Below, one piece after another: positions 1 to 5,645 of a stretch of DNA of 12,748 bases. The position numbers and the translations under genes were made by a program. Source of the stretch: JBNKDD01 sp050288085 (lineage in GTDB: Bacteria; Chloroflexota; Anaerolineae; Aggregatilineales; UBA3940); NCBI GenBank assembly GCA_050288085.1, contig JBNKDD010000159.1:1-12748 (forward strand). Reading direction: 5' to 3'. Each line of letters begins with the position of its first letter. The stretch's first letter is position 1. The notes below the pieces were generated by a model. The model saw only the letters and a program-made list of their open reading frames with translations. It did no database searches and was not told the DNA's origin.

Positions 1-431
1 TCTTGATTGTGGATTGGTATCATGCTTGTGAATATCTCACCCCACTGGCTCCATTGGCGAAGGTTTCCAAATTTGAACAAGCTCAATGGCTTGAACATAC
101 CATCACCGATTTATGGGAAGGGTGTATTGACCAGGTGATTGAGGCGGCTTCAACCTTGATCCGTCCTCATTTGAACGTGGATGACGACCCTGCTCAAAAA
201 GCTGTACGCTATTTTTCTAACCAGCGTTCTCGTATGAATTACCCGCTTTATCGCCAGATGGGCTATTCCATTGGCTCTGGGATTATGGAGAGTGCTTGTA
301 AACAATTAGGGCTTGAACGCCTCAAAATTGCTGGGGCGCGGTGGGTTGAAGACCGTGTCAGCGCCTGTAAAGTTGCTAAAGCTCGTGCCGCTTATTTGAG
401 TCACCAGTGGGATTTGTTCCGGGCTGCTTGA
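1..431 (+). CDS. ISKra4-like transposase, C-terminal part (5' truncated by window edge)
   Basis: This is the last 142-143 residues of a DDE-type transposase; the reading frame is open at the left edge, so the gene begins outside the window. The first visible residues, IVDWYHACEYL, match the (I/L)xDxYHAxEYL block that carries a catalytic Asp in ISKra4-type transposases. Further on are YFSNQRSRMNYPLYRQMGY and IGSGIMESACKQLGLERLK; the family has a typical GSGxxESACK block near the C-terminus that supplies the catalytic Glu. The protein would cut and join the ends of its own insertion sequence. The visible part has no frameshift or internal stop, so this copy may be intact. The stop at 429-431 is followed within about 30 bases by the presumed right end of the element. 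Family assignment is by recalled motifs, not by a search. Confidence 0.85.
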   Translation, partial: LIVDWYHACEYLTPLAPLAKVSKFEQAQWLEHTITDLWEGCIDQVIEAASTLIRPHLNVDDDPAQKAVRYFSNQRSRMNYPLYRQMGYSIGSGIMESACKQLGLERLKIAGARWVEDRVSACKVAKARAAYLSHQWDLFRAA

Positions 432-459
432 TTTTCTCTGTCAGGTTTTGCTCACACCC
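1..459 (+). mobile_element. Right-hand part of an insertion sequence (ISKra4-like)
   Basis: The element contains the transposase fragment and the short stretch after its stop. The right boundary is inferred. Read from outside inward on the minus strand, the sequence from about 459 starts GGGTGTGAGCAAAACCTGAC, which looks like an IS terminal repeat. It lies directly between the transposase stop and sequence that is clearly WD40 coding. The left end, the matching inverted repeat and any target duplication are outside the window, so the boundary may be off by several bases. Confidence 0.55.
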
Positions 460-1823
460 GTTTGCGCCGGTAAAGCAGTAATGGTCTGGTCGGTACGATC
501 CCACAGCAGCACCGTATCGTAGACTGCTGCTAATTCCTCGTCGGGATAGGTGAGGTGTGGCATTCCCCCGTATGCGTAGGCTAACGTGGAACTATCCGGT
601 GACCAGGCCAAAGCGGATACCCTCCGCACCAAAGGTGAATGGCCTCTAATAGTGCGTACCGGTTTGCCCGTCTGGATATCCCATTCAATGATCTGCCCAT
701 CTTCCGCACTTGAATAGAGTGTGTTCGAGTCCTGGCCGAATTCTACAGAGGCAATCGCATCAACGTGGCCTGACAAAGCCGATAGCATTTGGCCGGTGGT
801 CAAATCCCAGAGGGTGATCAGGCCATTGCCGCCCCCGATAGCCAGGATGGAGTTGTCAGGGCTGACGCTGATCTCAACTGTTCCACCCATGGTTGGCGCG
901 ATATAACCGGCCAGTTGATGGACAACGTCGTCGGAATAAGCCTCTCTAAGTGTGATTGAGTAGCCGCCCTTGTCCAGCCCGATCAGCAAAATCTCGTCGG
1001 GGGCAAACACAAATCCTTGTAGGTACTGGTCGTATACTGGGCCGTTAAAAGTGAATTCGCTATTGTCCACATCCCAGATGGTAATGTAGCTCGACCCGAT
1101 CATGAGCTTATCCTCGCCGGGTAGCCAGGCAATTCTTCCGATCCCCTCATGCCCCGGATCAAGCGTCTGGATCAACGCACCGGTTTGAGCATCCCAGATC
1201 ATGATGATCGAGTCGATTGACGTTGACGCTATCAAGGTTCCGGCAGAGTTGTAGGCAACCTGTGAAATATAGTAGTCGTGGCGATCTGCCAGCGTATATA
1301 ACCTATCACCTGTTTGACTGTCCCATACCGCGATTGATCCATCATACATGCCGGTAACCAGGGTGTTATCCGCCGGATTTATGGCTATATCGCGCACTTC
1401 ACTACTCTCCGGGCTGGCCCATACCTCCTGGAAGTCTTCGATCCGGTAGGCATACAGGCCGATGTTCCCCCCAACAATCAGAAACTTTTTGTCAGTGGTG
1501 ATCGCCATCGTTTTGATGTTGCCCTTACCCAGGCGGGCTATCGCACCCATCGGAATTGGGCCATTGTAGTCAGCCGGGCCTGACGGTGGTACAGAAAACT
1601 CTATTGTCGGATAGGGCGTGGTCGGTGGCTTCGGGGTGTAAGTCGGGCGGACGGTAATGATCGGATGCGGCGAGGGGGTAGAGGTGTCGGATAGGATGGC
1701 AGTCGGCGTGATTGGATCGAGGGGGAAAAGGTTGGGAGCAACTATCACCAGAACGGCTAATAAACCTAAGACGGCAAGGACAGCAGATATCAGTATGGGG
1801 ACGATATCTTTATCGCGCTTCAT
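441..1823 (-). CDS. Membrane-anchored WD40-repeat protein, probably 3'-truncated by an IS
   Basis: The 460-residue protein has an N-terminal transmembrane anchor (about residues 8-30), a Pro/Thr-rich linker (about 35-80) and a beta-propeller filling the rest, probably outside the membrane. WD-type strand ends are visible at about residues 164 (IAVWDSQTG), 207 (IMIWDAQTG), 247 (ITIWDVDNS), 336 (ITLWDLTTG), 378 (IIEWDIQTG) and 438 (VLLWDRTDQ), with divergent ones near 123 and 291. Such propellers usually serve as protein-binding scaffolds; the partner is unknown. The ATG start has AGGGAG about seven bases upstream, and a good promoter lies further up. The C-terminus is odd: after the last WD strand the frame ends in VSKT, encoded by what looks like the terminus of the neighbouring insertion sequence. 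The native gene may therefore have been longer. Confidence 0.85.
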   Translation of the reverse strand: MKRDKDIVPILISAVLAVLGLLAVLVIVAPNLFPLDPITPTAILSDTSTPSPHPIITVRPTYTPKPPTTPYPTIEFSVPPSGPADYNGPIPMGAIARLGKGNIKTMAITTDKKFLIVGGNIGLYAYRIEDFQEVWASPESSEVRDIAINPADNTLVTGMYDGSIAVWDSQTGDRLYTLADRHDYYISQVAYNSAGTLIASTSIDSIIMIWDAQTGALIQTLDPGHEGIGRIAWLPGEDKLMIGSSYITIWDVDNSEFTFNGPVYDQYLQGFVFAPDEILLIGLDKGGYSITLREAYSDDVVHQLAGYIAPTMGGTVEISVSPDNSILAIGGGNGLITLWDLTTGQMLSALSGHVDAIASVEFGQDSNTLYSSAEDGQIIEWDIQTGKPVRTIRGHSPLVRRVSALAWSPDSSTLAYAYGGMPHLTYPDEELAAVYDTVLLWDRTDQTITALPAQTGVSKT

Positions 1824-1858
1824 GTAATGCTCCCTATGTGCCCAACTTGATGAGAATC

Positions 1859-1887
1859 AGTATGCCGGGTTTCAGGGTGGGAGTCAA
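1859..1887 (-). promoter_or_regulatory. Sigma-70-type promoter of the WD40 gene
   Basis: On the minus strand there is TTGACT (1882-1887), a 17-base spacer, then CATACT (1859-1864), about 36 bases before the WD40 start codon. The spacing is ideal, and the site lies just downstream of the terminator of the preceding unit. The WD40 gene is therefore probably transcribed on its own. Confidence 0.65.
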
Positions 1888-1911
1888 GGCAGCGTCGGGG
1901 AAATTTCATAC

Positions 1912-1942
1912 AAAAAGGCGTCACCGACAGTTCGGGACGCCT
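1912..1942 (-). terminator. Rho-independent terminator of the GGDEF-RHH / small ORF / zinc-ribbon unit
   Basis: A perfect 7-bp stem (1916-1922 with 1936-1942) continues, after one bulged base, into a 4-bp stem (1924-1927 with 1932-1935) with a CAGT/ACTG loop. On the minus strand it is followed by TTTTTG. It sits about 20 bases after the stop of the zinc-ribbon gene. Confidence 0.8.
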
Positions 1943-1963
1943 CTGACTCTCACCTGAAGCTGG

Positions 1964-2332
1964 CTAACTATATGGCCCTCGCGGTGGTAGACCGCCGGGC
2001 CGCCGGTTGTTCTGATTATTCTTCATGTTTTCGCGGATTAAATCTTCGACAATGCCCTCCGGTGCTGGTTCGGCCTCATCGAGCCGGGAGGCCAGGTGCC
2101 GCAGGAAAGCGGCCTGGGTTTCAAGCCGGACGGAGTATTCGTTCAAAGCAACCCGCCACAGGTCAACCGAGCCATAAGCGCAACGCTCACATACATCACC
2201 CAACTCTTCTTCGCCATCTACCAGAAGGTGACGAACTGGTGGACTGAAGCGCCCCCCGGTGCTTCGCCCACAGATTGTACAATTGGTCGGTAACTGATTT
2301 GGCTCGTAGATCGATTCAACGTGTAGACTCAT
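1964..2332 (-). CDS. Small four-cysteine zinc-ribbon-like protein, function unknown
   Basis: I do not recognise a named family for this 122-residue protein. Two CxxC pairs, C18/C21 (CTIC) and C48/C51 (CERC), are 26 residues apart, which is the layout of a zinc-ribbon or treble-clef metal site. Between them is a short acidic stretch, and after them a predicted helix (about 55-85) rich in Leu, Arg and Glu. The last 20 residues are rich in Asn, Pro, Gly and Arg and are probably disordered. The ATG start has AAGGGG a few bases upstream. It is the last gene of a minus-strand unit behind the GGDEF-RHH gene and a 27-codon ORF, and ends in a good terminator. The metal site suggests nucleic-acid or protein binding, but this is inference. 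Plus-strand frames across the same DNA look like shadows. Confidence 0.7.
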   Translation of the reverse strand: MSLHVESIYEPNQLPTNCTICGRSTGGRFSPPVRHLLVDGEEELGDVCERCAYGSVDLWRVALNEYSVRLETQAAFLRHLASRLDEAEPAPEGIVEDLIRENMKNNQNNRRPGGLPPRGPYS

Positions 2333-2365
2333 TTTGCCCCTTACCCTTTGTTTAACAATACAGAC

Positions 2366-2449
2366 TCACATCGGTCTAACAGAAACAATACCACTACCAG
2401 CAGTTGCGTAACCCCGCCGGGATGCCGGTTCCGGCGGTACATCCTCCAT
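2366..2449 (-). CDS. 27-residue small ORF with a strong ribosome binding site
   Basis: Immediately after the GGDEF-RHH stop codon the minus strand reads AAAGGAGGAATAATG: a full-length Shine-Dalgarno sequence at good distance from an ATG. It opens a 27-codon frame beginning MEDVPPEPASRR and ending GSGIVSVRPM, then TGA. The stop is 33 bases before the start of the zinc-ribbon gene, with no other gene between. No signal peptide, membrane segment or cysteine is visible, and I know no family for it. It may be a real small protein, a leader peptide that couples translation to the next gene, or a remnant of a longer gene. The ribosome binding site is the main argument; the coding potential of so short a frame cannot be judged by eye. 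A 7-bp GC-rich hairpin lies inside it. Confidence 0.45.
   Translation of the reverse strand: MEDVPPEPASRRGYATAGSGIVSVRPM
2414..2437. other. GC-rich hairpin inside the small ORF
   Basis: CCGCCGG (2414-2420) and CCGGCGG (2431-2437) form a perfect 7-bp stem with a 10-base loop. No T-run follows on either strand, so it is not a standard terminator. It falls within the first codons of the small ORF and could affect mRNA stability or translation, or may simply reflect Pro/Arg codons. Confidence 0.4.
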
Positions 2450-2464
2450 TATTCCTCCTTTAGT

Positions 2465-3202
2465 TTAGTCCTTCTTCCGTGAAGAACTTATCCAGGGAAA
2501 AAATCGCCTGATGTCACGCTGGTCGTATTTGCGCAGCAGATCGTCAAGCGCCTCTCGCAATAATGATGCCTCGGACCGTCCCAGGCGGTTCCGTAAATCT
2601 TTCAGCCGGGACAACTGATCCGGGGAATAGTGGCTGGTTTTGGGGGTCATGTTGACCGCCCGTCCGAAGTTGGTACGACTCCCTCCGGCAGCCAGGGCAC
2701 GCCGGGAGGCCTCTTCGGCCAGGTGGATCAATCCCTGCCGACCCTCTGGTTCTCCGGGATAACTCGAAACCCCGGCGCTGAAGCTGACCTGAATATTGGC
2801 CTGTTTTTCTTCCGAGTCTTCTTCGGCGGTAACCTGGAAAGTGGTTTGTGACAATTGGCTGCGGAGTTGTTCCGAAGAGAGAAAAGCTTCTTCCAGGGTC
2901 ATGTTGTTATAGACGATCAAGAAAGAATCTCGCACGTAGCGCTCAGAAAAATCCGGGCCGTCTAGCTCTCGTAGGTGCCTGGCTATCGATTCGAGCAGCG
3001 CATCGGCCAGCGTAAACCCAAAATCTTTTTCTACCTGGCCGAAGCCATCAATATCCAGGTAGACAACCGAGACAATCCCTGTGCCTTCCGATTGAATTTG
3101 CTCGATGATCTGGTCTATTCGCCATTCGATGGGGGTGCGGCGGTGCTGTCCCGTGATAATTTTGGTTGTTGGACTGTTTGCTTCCTGGACCACATTGTCC
3201 AT
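2465..3202 (-). CDS. Degenerate GGDEF domain fused to a C-terminal ribbon-helix-helix DNA-binding domain
   Basis: This protein of about 245 residues has two parts. Residues about 40-180 follow the GGDEF fold: YLDIDGF at 48-54 (metal-binding Asp region), RYVRDSFLIVY at 88-98 where RYGGDEF is expected, and VSFSAGVSSYPG at 139-150. The signature reads VRDSF, the usual product-inhibition RxxD reads DGPD, and the Lys and Asn-Asp after the DxD-like motif are replaced, so diguanylate cyclase activity is unlikely. Residues about 187-226 (KTSHYSPDQLSRL, then LGRSEASLLREALDDLL) look like a ribbon-helix-helix domain of the CopG/Arc type: a strand, two helices and a GRS turn. A basic tail ends the protein. 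It is probably cytoplasmic and may be a DNA-binding regulator sensing a nucleotide. The ATG abuts its AAAGG; the GTG at 3193 is better spaced and may be the true start. It leads a three-gene unit. Confidence 0.8.
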   Translation of the reverse strand: MDNVVQEANSPTTKIITGQHRRTPIEWRIDQIIEQIQSEGTGIVSVVYLDIDGFGQVEKDFGFTLADALLESIARHLRELDGPDFSERYVRDSFLIVYNNMTLEEAFLSSEQLRSQLSQTTFQVTAEEDSEEKQANIQVSFSAGVSSYPGEPEGRQGLIHLAEEASRRALAAGGSRTNFGRAVNMTPKTSHYSPDQLSRLKDLRNRLGRSEASLLREALDDLLRKYDQRDIRRFFPWISSSRKKD

Positions 3203-3251
3203 CCTTTCAGCATTTACACTTTAGCATATCACATAAGTTATAAACAATAGT

Positions 3252-3257
3252 ATTATA
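3252..3257 (-). promoter_or_regulatory. Probable -10 box for the GGDEF-RHH unit
   Basis: TATAAT on the minus strand, about 50 bases before the GGDEF-RHH start, in AT-rich DNA. The -35 position (3275-3280, ATAGGT) is a poor match to consensus, as expected for a weak or regulated promoter. Confidence 0.45.
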
Positions 3258-3262
3258 GTCAC

Positions 3263-3284
3263 ATACATATAACGACCTATGTAT
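3263..3284. promoter_or_regulatory. Inverted repeat covering the -35 region, possible operator
   Basis: ATACATA (3263-3269), an 8-base spacer, then TATGTAT (3278-3284): a perfect 7-bp dyad just upstream of the -10 box of the GGDEF-RHH unit. Half-site centres are 15 bases apart. RHH proteins typically bind such repeated short sites, often in their own promoters, so autoregulation is a reasonable guess. AT-rich dyads also arise by chance. Confidence 0.4.
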
Positions 3285-3317
3285 CCGATATTAACGCGCA
3301 TACCATAAATAGCACAA

Positions 3318-3352
3318 CAGGGAACACCCCACTTGATGTAGGGCATTCCCTG
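3318..3352 (-). terminator. Hairpin, possible terminator of the YtxH-like gene
   Basis: CAGGGAA (3318-3324) pairs perfectly with TTCCCTG (3346-3352). After a 2x2 internal loop, three more G-C pairs follow. On the minus strand the hairpin is followed by TTGTGCTATTT, a weak U-rich tail. It lies about 95 bases after the stop of the YtxH-like gene and before the GGDEF-RHH promoter, which is where a terminator is expected. Confidence 0.4.
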
Positions 3353-3447
3353 CTGCATCTTCTATAATATTGGCTGGTTTTCCCTGCCGCAGCGTCTCCC
3401 GCTGAGATCAGGGTACGGTATCAACCGTGTTCATCAGAGAGTGGTCG

Positions 3448-3672
3448 TTAGTTGACCTGAATCTCACCCCGTTTAAGAGCTTCGAGTTCTTCCTCGAGGC
3501 GTTGGCGTTCTTCTGCGACGGCACTTTTGATGTCTTCTACCAGCTTATTACTGCGACTCTGCGCTTCGGTTCGTAATTCTTCACCGGACATGGGGGCCAT
3601 CAATAACGCACCCACCACCCCGACAAGAAGACCACTAAATATTCCGGCCAGAAAGCTAAAGAACTTTTGCAT
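3448..3672 (-). CDS. YtxH-like small membrane protein
   Basis: The 74-residue protein has one N-terminal hydrophobic segment (about residues 3-26, glycine-rich, FLAGIFSGLLVGVVGALL) followed by MAPMSGEELR and a charged helical or coiled-coil tail rich in Glu, Arg and Lys. This is the pattern of the YtxH family: a glycine-rich membrane helix, an (A/M)P-x-SG-EE turn, then a long amphipathic helix. Members are often linked to stress or envelope conditions, but their biochemical role is not known. The ATG at 3672 is chosen because AGAGGG lies five bases upstream; a TTG five codons further up has no comparable site. The gene is monocistronic, with a TATAAT box upstream and a hairpin downstream. Confidence 0.8.
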   Translation of the reverse strand: MQKFFSFLAGIFSGLLVGVVGALLMAPMSGEELRTEAQSRSNKLVEDIKSAVAEERQRLEEELEALKRGEIQVN

Positions 3673-3712
3673 TGCGTCCCTCTTCAAGTAGAAGTAATCG
3701 TATCCTGTTCAT

Positions 3713-3718
3713 ATTATA
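3713..3718 (-). promoter_or_regulatory. Probable -10 box of the YtxH-like gene
   Basis: TATAAT on the minus strand about 40 bases before the ATG. The -35 position (3736-3741, AACACA) does not match consensus, so the call rests on the -10 alone. Confidence 0.4.
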
Positions 3719-3792
3719 GCAGTTTGTTTGTAGTATGTGTTATGTCCTTCTGTTTCAAAAGTGTTACACAATATTTGGTACTGTATGGTTCA

Positions 3793-3801
3793 TGGTATAC
3801 T
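3793..3801 (+). promoter_or_regulatory. Extended -10 promoter of the FHA gene
   Basis: TGG followed by TATACT (3796-3801) forms an extended -10 element 43 bases before the chosen ATG of the FHA gene. A TTGGTA at 3775-3780 is a possible but closely spaced -35. If this promoter is used, the transcript starts downstream of the earlier in-frame ATGs at 3737 and 3785, which supports the later start. Confidence 0.5.
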
Positions 3802-3844
3802 CTTCACTAGGGCCTTTAAATCACAAGCGCAGGGATATTTCAAT

Positions 3845-4417
3845 ATGACATCAAAAGGGACATATGACGAGAATGATGTTCAAGGAGGAGGGCTTGCAAA
3901 CCGGCTAAAGAGATTGGTGTCCAGACATTCAGTTGAGGAGGACATACCAGTCTCTGTGACACGGACGAAAGCCGCTACCGGGCCGCTGCGTTCGCTGCCG
4001 GAGGGCAAGTTGGGATTGCAACCCCAACAGATCATTCTTCAGACATTGACGGCTGAACCCCAGGTGATTGGGGCGGAGATCGAAGATGTAACGGTAATCG
4101 GGCGTTCTGAGCCGGGTTACAGCACCGTGCCTGATCTTGACCTTACAGCCCACAGCGCGCAAGAACATGGAGTCTCCCGCCGCCATGCAATCCTATTACC
4201 CACAGACGAAGGTCTGTGCCTGGTCGATCTGGATAGTATGAATGGCACCTGGATCAATGGGATGTATCTACAACCTGGGCAGAAATATCGTATTCGAAGC
4301 GGTGACCGGGTAGAGTTTGGTACGCTCAAGCTGCTGGTTCGCGTTGCGGGGGCAATGCAAGCCGGGCGCGGGAAAGATTCAACTGCCTATACGCGATCCA
4401 AGCCGAGGAATAAATAA
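3845..4417 (+). CDS. FHA-domain protein
   Basis: This 190-residue cytoplasmic protein has a basic, probably flexible N-terminal region (about 1-75) and one forkhead-associated domain (about 80-168). The phosphothreonine-binding signature is complete: GR at 86-87 (VIGRS), SRRH at 111-114, NGTWING at 133-139, then a closing RIRSGDRVEFG strand pair. FHA domains bind phosphothreonine peptides, usually in Ser/Thr kinase signalling; no kinase is encoded in this window. The frame is open upstream to 3737, but the ATG at 3845 is preferred: an AGGGAT lies about ten bases before it, and the extended -10 at 3796-3801 would exclude the earlier ATGs. The tail after the domain is basic. A terminator follows about 50 bases downstream, so the gene is probably monocistronic. 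Confidence 0.85.
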   Translation: MTSKGTYDENDVQGGGLANRLKRLVSRHSVEEDIPVSVTRTKAATGPLRSLPEGKLGLQPQQIILQTLTAEPQVIGAEIEDVTVIGRSEPGYSTVPDLDLTAHSAQEHGVSRRHAILLPTDEGLCLVDLDSMNGTWINGMYLQPGQKYRIRSGDRVEFGTLKLLVRVAGAMQAGRGKDSTAYTRSKPRNK

Positions 4418-4434
4418 CTGAAAAGCCTGGCAGA

Positions 4435-4464
4435 TTGTGGCCTAACAGAAAATATTTATATACT
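4435..4464 (+). promoter_or_regulatory. Possible promoter of the M24 peptidase run
   Basis: TTGTGG (4435-4440), an 18-base spacer, then TATACT (4459-4464). The transcript would begin near 4471, inside the terminator hairpin of the FHA gene, so the new message would not carry the full hairpin. The match is fair and the overlap unusual. Confidence 0.3.
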
Positions 4465-4468
4465 ATCT

Positions 4469-4500
4469 GGGTGTACCGATGTGTGCACCCTTTGTTATTT
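4469..4500 (+). terminator. Rho-independent terminator of the FHA gene
   Basis: An 8-bp stem, GGGTGTAC (4469-4476) with GTGCACCC (4483-4490), including one G-T pair, has a 6-base loop and is followed by TTTGTTATTT. It lies 51 bases after the FHA stop. Confidence 0.75.
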
Positions 4501-4534
4501 ATACCCAGGGCGATTGACTTAAATGGAGCGCATC

Positions 4535-5641
4535 ATGTCCGATAAATTAGAGAATCTGCAAGCAGCTCTCCGTGAGCGGCAAATCAACTGCCTTGCACTG
4601 ATCCCTGGCCCCAACTTACATTACATGACCGGCCTGGATTTCCACCTGATGGAGCGTCCCATTGCCGGTTTTTTCCCGGCAGAAGGCGCGCCAACCTTTG
4701 TCCTGCCAGGTCTTGAACTCTCCAGGTTTGAGCGAGCTGTACCCTTCGAAGCCCAGGCATTTACTTATGAAGATGGCGAATCGCCCCAAGATGCTTTCTG
4801 TAGGGCGATGATGGCCTTACCGGAAATCCAGCAGATCGCCGTTGAATATCTACAGATGCGTGTCGTCGAATTGAAACTGATTCAACGTCACGTCCCAACC
4901 GCTTTTATGCTCAATGCCGACCCGGTGATGGATCAACTCCGGGTAGTCAAAAGCGCCGAAGAGATCGCCCAAATACGCGCTGCCATTGCGATCTCGGAAG
5001 CCGCATTAAACGATGTCATTGCGGATATTCAACCAGGGATAAGCGAGCGAGAGATCGCTAACCGGCTGCTGATGGCACAGTTAAATCGGGGAGGTGGGCC
5101 AGTTCCATTTGAGCCACTAGTCCAATCCGGGCCAAATGCCGCCGATCCACATGGAGCACCCGGCGACCGTCTGATCCGGTCCGGGGAGATGCTGCTGATT
5201 GACTTCGGAACGACGAGCGGCGGCTATGCATCCGACATCACACGGACATTTATGGTAGGTGAGTCACCTCCCGAACATTTCCGGGAGGTGTATGAGGCGG
5301 TCAAAGCGGCTAATGCTGCCGGGCGTGCTGCTGCTAAACCCGGCGTGCCCTGCCAGGTAGTTGATCAGGCCACCCGCGCGGTAATTGAGGAAGCCGGGTT
5401 TGGTGCGTATTTCACACATAGAACCGGGCATGGATTGGGTTTGGGTGCTCACGAGTCACCATCTGTGGATAAATCAAACCAGACACCGCTTGAACCTGGC
5501 ATGGTATTTACCGTTGAGCCGGGGATCTATATTCCTGGGGAGATCGGTGTTCGCATTGAGGATGATGTTTTGATCACCGATGATGGCGCAGAATCCCTGA
5601 CCAATTACCCCCGTGACCTGACCGTAGTCGGGATAGGCTGA
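4535..5641 (+). CDS. M24-family metallopeptidase, Xaa-Pro aminopeptidase-like
   Basis: This 368-residue protein has the two-part layout of Xaa-Pro aminopeptidases and prolidases: an N-terminal creatinase-like domain (about 1-130) and a C-terminal pita-bread catalytic domain. All five metal ligands are visible: D223 (LLIDFGT), D234 (SDITRTF), H299 (TGHGLG), E328 (TVEPGIY) and E342 (RIEDDV). It should be a cytoplasmic two-metal enzyme that removes N-terminal residues before proline or splits X-Pro dipeptides; substrate preference cannot be read from sequence. The ATG at 4535 is preferred because GGAG lies six bases upstream; an in-frame ATG at 4523 would overlap that site and has a poorer one. 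It heads a plus-strand run, with the next gene starting four bases after its stop. Confidence 0.92.
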   Translation: MSDKLENLQAALRERQINCLALIPGPNLHYMTGLDFHLMERPIAGFFPAEGAPTFVLPGLELSRFERAVPFEAQAFTYEDGESPQDAFCRAMMALPEIQQIAVEYLQMRVVELKLIQRHVPTAFMLNADPVMDQLRVVKSAEEIAQIRAAIAISEAALNDVIADIQPGISEREIANRLLMAQLNRGGGPVPFEPLVQSGPNAADPHGAPGDRLIRSGEMLLIDFGTTSGGYASDITRTFMVGESPPEHFREVYEAVKAANAAGRAAAKPGVPCQVVDQATRAVIEEAGFGAYFTHRTGHGLGLGAHESPSVDKSNQTPLEPGMVFTVEPGIYIPGEIGVRIEDDVLITDDGAESLTNYPRDLTVVGIG

Positions 5642-5645
5642 CCGG

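Noticed and set aside
1972..2293. Plus-strand open frames opposite the zinc-ribbon gene
   Set aside because: No ribosome binding site or recognisable motif. The minus-strand frame has paired CxxC motifs, a Shine-Dalgarno and a terminator.
2465..3202. Active diguanylate cyclase
   Set aside because: GGDEF reads VRDSF and other conserved positions are changed, so catalysis is unlikely.
3737..3844. Longer N-terminus for the FHA protein, starting at 3737
   Set aside because: The added residues resemble no FHA protein, the stretch contains the probable extended -10 promoter, and the ATG at 3845 has the better ribosome binding site.
3929..4329. Minus-strand open frames within the FHA gene
   Set aside because: Overlap a clear FHA domain in the other strand; no supporting signals.
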